The notes under the pieces are model-generated. The model had not been told where the DNA came from. It ran no database searches and saw nothing but the letters and a program-made list of their open reading frames with translations. 45,896 nt of DNA from Cladosporium sp. IMV 00045 (lineage: Eukaryota > Ascomycota > Dothideomycetes > Cladosporiales > Cladosporiaceae), in the NCBI GenBank assembly GCA_001931905.2, contig MSJI02000432.1:1-45896 (forward strand), in the 5' to 3' direction. Below, one piece after another: positions 43,342 through 45,896 of the stretch. How positions within the stretch are numbered: position 1 is the stretch's first letter; every line of letters begins with the position of its first letter. The translations under genes were made by a program, and so were the position numbers.

Positions 43342-43791
43342 GGTTGCCTGCGGTCGCAAGATGGTTTGTGTATAATGATCGCGGTCGACTTCACATCCCA
43401 GTGTCGATGCCGAAGTCTTGTTGTTTGGCGAGCAATGCCAAGCGACAAGTCAGGGTGTCGTTGTAAGAAAGTGCCGGTCGTCAAGCAACCTACATATAAG
43501 CACTGTTGTGCAGGAGAGCTTCTCCCAGCTGGAGAGAGGGACAACTGATGGGAGACGACGTAACATGCGCGTGCTCCCACCTCCGCATCGCAGCTAGCGG
43601 AGGGCGGATCTAAGCGACCAAAAAGCTCCTACCTCCTAAATAAGATTCTCGCCATAGATTAGCGCGCGCAAAAGTCCTAAACGTCACCAAAGAAAGGCAA
43701 CGGGGTGCCTTTTTCTTTCATTCTTCAGGACGCCACAGACGAGGGTGACTTGCGGCCTCTCATCCTCTCGTTTCCCCCCTTCTGGCGCCAA
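43342..43791. promoter_or_regulatory. Divergent VPS45 / PET127 promoter
   Basis: 450 bp between the two start codons. A pyrimidine-rich stretch (TTTTTCTTTCATTCTTCAG) at about 43711-43729 looks like a promoter CT block or possibly a leader intron end. No other element is recognised. Confidence 0.45.
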
Positions 43792-45896
43792 ATGTACCGA
43801 CATATTGGTCGCGCGCCACTCAATCTGTCAGGTCATGCGTGCCTGTCTTGTCGGCGACACTTCCATGTGGCGCGTGTGTTCCAGAAGGTTGAAGATGACG
43901 ACCGGCTTGCTAACTTCAACGACCTGATTGATCGTAGCGCGGGACGGTCACAACTAGACGCGAACCACGATACCCGTGCGGGTCTAAAGAGCCTGCTTCT
44001 TGGAGCAACAGAAAACGAACGAGCTCAGTACGGCGTCGACCCCGACACGCTCGACCGAAGAGTTGATGATATTGCAACAACGTTGGAAAAGCATCCTAAT
44101 TGTGCAGCACCAAATGACACCCGACAAGACTATGATTCAGTGATCGCAGCGCTGATTGAGCAAAGAGATGGAAATGCGAAGTCAACTGGACAAAGTAATG
44201 CGGTATCCGGCGGTGATGAGTCGCAAAGCTCTTCGATCGAAACAAGCCTTGGTGGACCGGAACTCATGCGAGAACACATCGAACACACTCCCGTGTCTTT
44301 CCAAAGAGACAGTGACACAAGTCCGACCGCAGCTGTAGACGATGTTAGAGTGAGCCAAGGCGTGATTTCCTCCACAACAAAGGGCCCAGAGTCGGCTGCC
44401 GGAGGGGATTTGAGCATTATTGGGAAGTCTCGCTTGGTCAGAGAGAGGCCGAAGTGGGGAGGCCCTACAACTGTGCCTGACCCTGCGGACTCGTTCAAAG
44501 CATCGTTCGATACTTTACGACAAGCGGACAAGGTGTCACCGCTCCCCGAGCCTCCGTCCACAGCATCCTCCGTGAGGCCATGGGGAGTTACAGCAAACGG
44601 CGCTAATACTGGATTTGCCGATTCTCCTGGCGAATTGGAGGCCGCTCAAAATCCGAAGGCTACCGACGCAGAATCCGAGAACACACAAACATTAGAGAGC
44701 AAACAAGAATCACAACCGGAGTCTGGCTCGTTCCGTGGGCATATGGGATTCAAGAAGCTCAGAAACATGCTTTTTGGCTCTGAAAAGAAGGTCGCAGATC
44801 CAAAAGAAGGGCAACAAGCTGCGCGAACGATTGATGTCGTAAGCGCGGGAACGCCAGATAGTCGATCAGACTTGGGGGGTCCATCAATCTCAAAGCATGT
44901 ACATGGTGCACCACAAATTCAAAAGCAAGTGGCATCATCAATCTCAAAGCACACGGTTGATACATCTTCAAAAAGAGGTCTCTCACGCAGGCAATTACAA
45001 GCCGAACAGAAGCGGGATGCCCTCCGAGATAAGCGCAAGAGGGAAACAGAAACACGTGTTTCGAAGAAGCGTGCCTCGAAGAGAGCATCTGAAGCGCCTG
45101 GAGCGCAGCCAGTCATACCCGCTGACTCAATCGAAACGCCTAAAAATGATGGCCGACCTCTAGGCGAGGTCATGAAAGGACGACAGCTAACAGACGCCAT
45201 AAAAAGTGAGCCCGGACCGCACGAAGAACATGCCGATGCAGACGATCCTGGTCTACCAACGATTGAGGCAAACGCACTAGAGATCAAAGCGCTTGATATT
45301 CCACAACCATCGGTTCCACCATTATCATTCGGTTTGGACAGAGTCCTATTCACACCCGGCGTCACACCTCTCCAAGACCGTCATTCTCGAGTCTACAATT
45401 TCGACCCGTACATGGAACACATCATGCCTGTGGAAGAATTTGACTTCAATGCTTTGGCGGAATATAAGACTTCTTCAAAAGATAAGACTCTTTCAGAACT
45501 GGCGAAAGCACACGGAAAGAAATATGTGGGGTCAACGTCCAGCATGACCGGTACTTTGAGCCACTTCCATTATCTATTGTCAGGATGGAGAGACCTCAAC
45601 CTCGGCATGCTCTCTCGCCAATTCCCCGAAGAATTGTCCACCTTCACAAGGATCAACCGCGCTCCCGCTGCCATATTCCTACGTTGGAAGAATGGCACGT
45701 ATGCCATCGATGCGGACAAGGGACACGACAGTGGCAACATTCTCATGATGCTTGGTAAATCCATGGAGAAGCTGCTCACAATGTCAAAGTCGGAGTATGA
45801 GCGTTACCGGAAGAGCGATCCCCGAAAGGTCACCGAGGAAGAGCGCAGCGCACCTGAGGCCTATCAATACACCACAATGGGCGATTTCTTAATGCG
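43792..45896 (+). CDS. PET127: Mitochondrial protein PET127 (5' part; runs off the window)
   Basis: An open frame of 701 codons continues past the right edge without a stop. Pet127 is a mitochondrial membrane-associated nuclease-superfamily protein needed for 5' processing and turnover of mitochondrial RNAs. The start at 43792 gives MYRHIGRAPLNLSGHACLSCRRHFHVARVF, an Arg/His-rich presequence with a CxxC. Residues about 50-510 are mostly disordered, with a basic stretch (KRDALRDKRKRETETRVSKKRASKR). From about residue 515 the conserved Pet127 domain begins: PLSFGLDRVLFTPGV, RVYNFDPYMEHIMPVEEFDF, KYVGSTSSMTGTLSHFHYLLSGWR, TYAIDADKGHDSGNILMMLGKSMEKLL, EYERYRKSDPRKVTEEER and YTTMGDFLM. The remaining domain lies beyond the window. 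Confidence 0.9.
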   Translation, partial: MYRHIGRAPLNLSGHACLSCRRHFHVARVFQKVEDDDRLANFNDLIDRSAGRSQLDANHDTRAGLKSLLLGATENERAQYGVDPDTLDRRVDDIATTLEKHPNCAAPNDTRQDYDSVIAALIEQRDGNAKSTGQSNAVSGGDESQSSSIETSLGGPELMREHIEHTPVSFQRDSDTSPTAAVDDVRVSQGVISSTTKGPESAAGGDLSIIGKSRLVRERPKWGGPTTVPDPADSFKASFDTLRQADKVSPLPEPPSTASSVRPWGVTANGANTGFADSPGELEAAQNPKATDAESENTQTLESKQESQPESGSFRGHMGFKKLRNMLFGSEKKVADPKEGQQAARTIDVVSAGTPDSRSDLGGPSISKHVHGAPQIQKQVASSISKHTVDTSSKRGLSRRQLQAEQKRDALRDKRKRETETRVSKKRASKRASEAPGAQPVIPADSIETPKNDGRPLGEVMKGRQLTDAIKSEPGPHEEHADADDPGLPTIEANALEIKALDIPQPSVPPLSFGLDRVLFTPGVTPLQDRHSRVYNFDPYMEHIMPVEEFDFNALAEYKTSSKDKTLSELAKAHGKKYVGSTSSMTGTLSHFHYLLSGWRDLNLGMLSRQFPEELSTFTRINRAPAAIFLRWKNGTYAIDADKGHDSGNILMMLGKSMEKLLTMSKSEYERYRKSDPRKVTEEERSAPEAYQYTTMGDFLM

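Noticed and set aside
1..45896. Transposons, CRISPR arrays, prophage or integrated virus
   Set aside because: No transposase, reverse transcriptase, terminal repeats, spaced repeat array or viral genes seen anywhere in the window.

Overview
The window is nuclear DNA of a filamentous ascomycete. Short introns (about 55-100 nt) with GT...AG ends and CTAAC-type branch sites, GC-rich codons and filamentous-fungal family members (RIX1, YPP1, a receptor with an RGS domain, HPP, PET127) all fit. A Dothideomycete is my best guess from overall feel, but I cannot prove the order. I support 18 protein genes (two cut by the window edges) and one intron-containing tRNA-Trp gene. Nothing looks like a transposon, CRISPR array or prophage.

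Layout: 1-606 is the 3' part of ATG101 (autophagy). RIX1 (ribosome assembly, minus) and YPP1 (PI4-kinase complex, plus) diverge from a short promoter carrying a telomere-like TTAGGG pair. An MBOAT/wax-synthase-type acyltransferase and an MFSD10-like transporter follow, both minus. A 7TM-RGS receptor and a NIPA-type magnesium transporter lie on plus. A USP deubiquitinase with a C-terminal CaaX box lies on minus. Next come MRPL7 (plus), SWD3 (minus), a lysine-rich disordered protein of unknown function (minus), COQ9 (plus) and tRNA-Trp (minus). TRM6 (minus) diverges from a homoserine kinase-AIR synthetase gene (plus), which is followed by acireductone dioxygenase (plus). The end holds an HPP membrane protein and VPS45 (both minus) and the 5' part of PET127 (plus).

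The most unusual item is the gene at 35653-37773. A single uninterrupted frame joins a complete homoserine kinase (threonine synthesis) to a complete AIR synthetase (purine synthesis). In most fungi AIR synthetase is instead the C-terminal half of the GARS-AIRS protein Ade5,7. No such threonine-purine fusion is known to me. The genes beside it touch the same metabolism: acireductone dioxygenase belongs to methionine salvage and TRM6 to S-adenosylmethionine-dependent tRNA methylation.

Most other genes are housekeeping genes arranged as divergent or convergent pairs, with no sign of a secondary-metabolite cluster.
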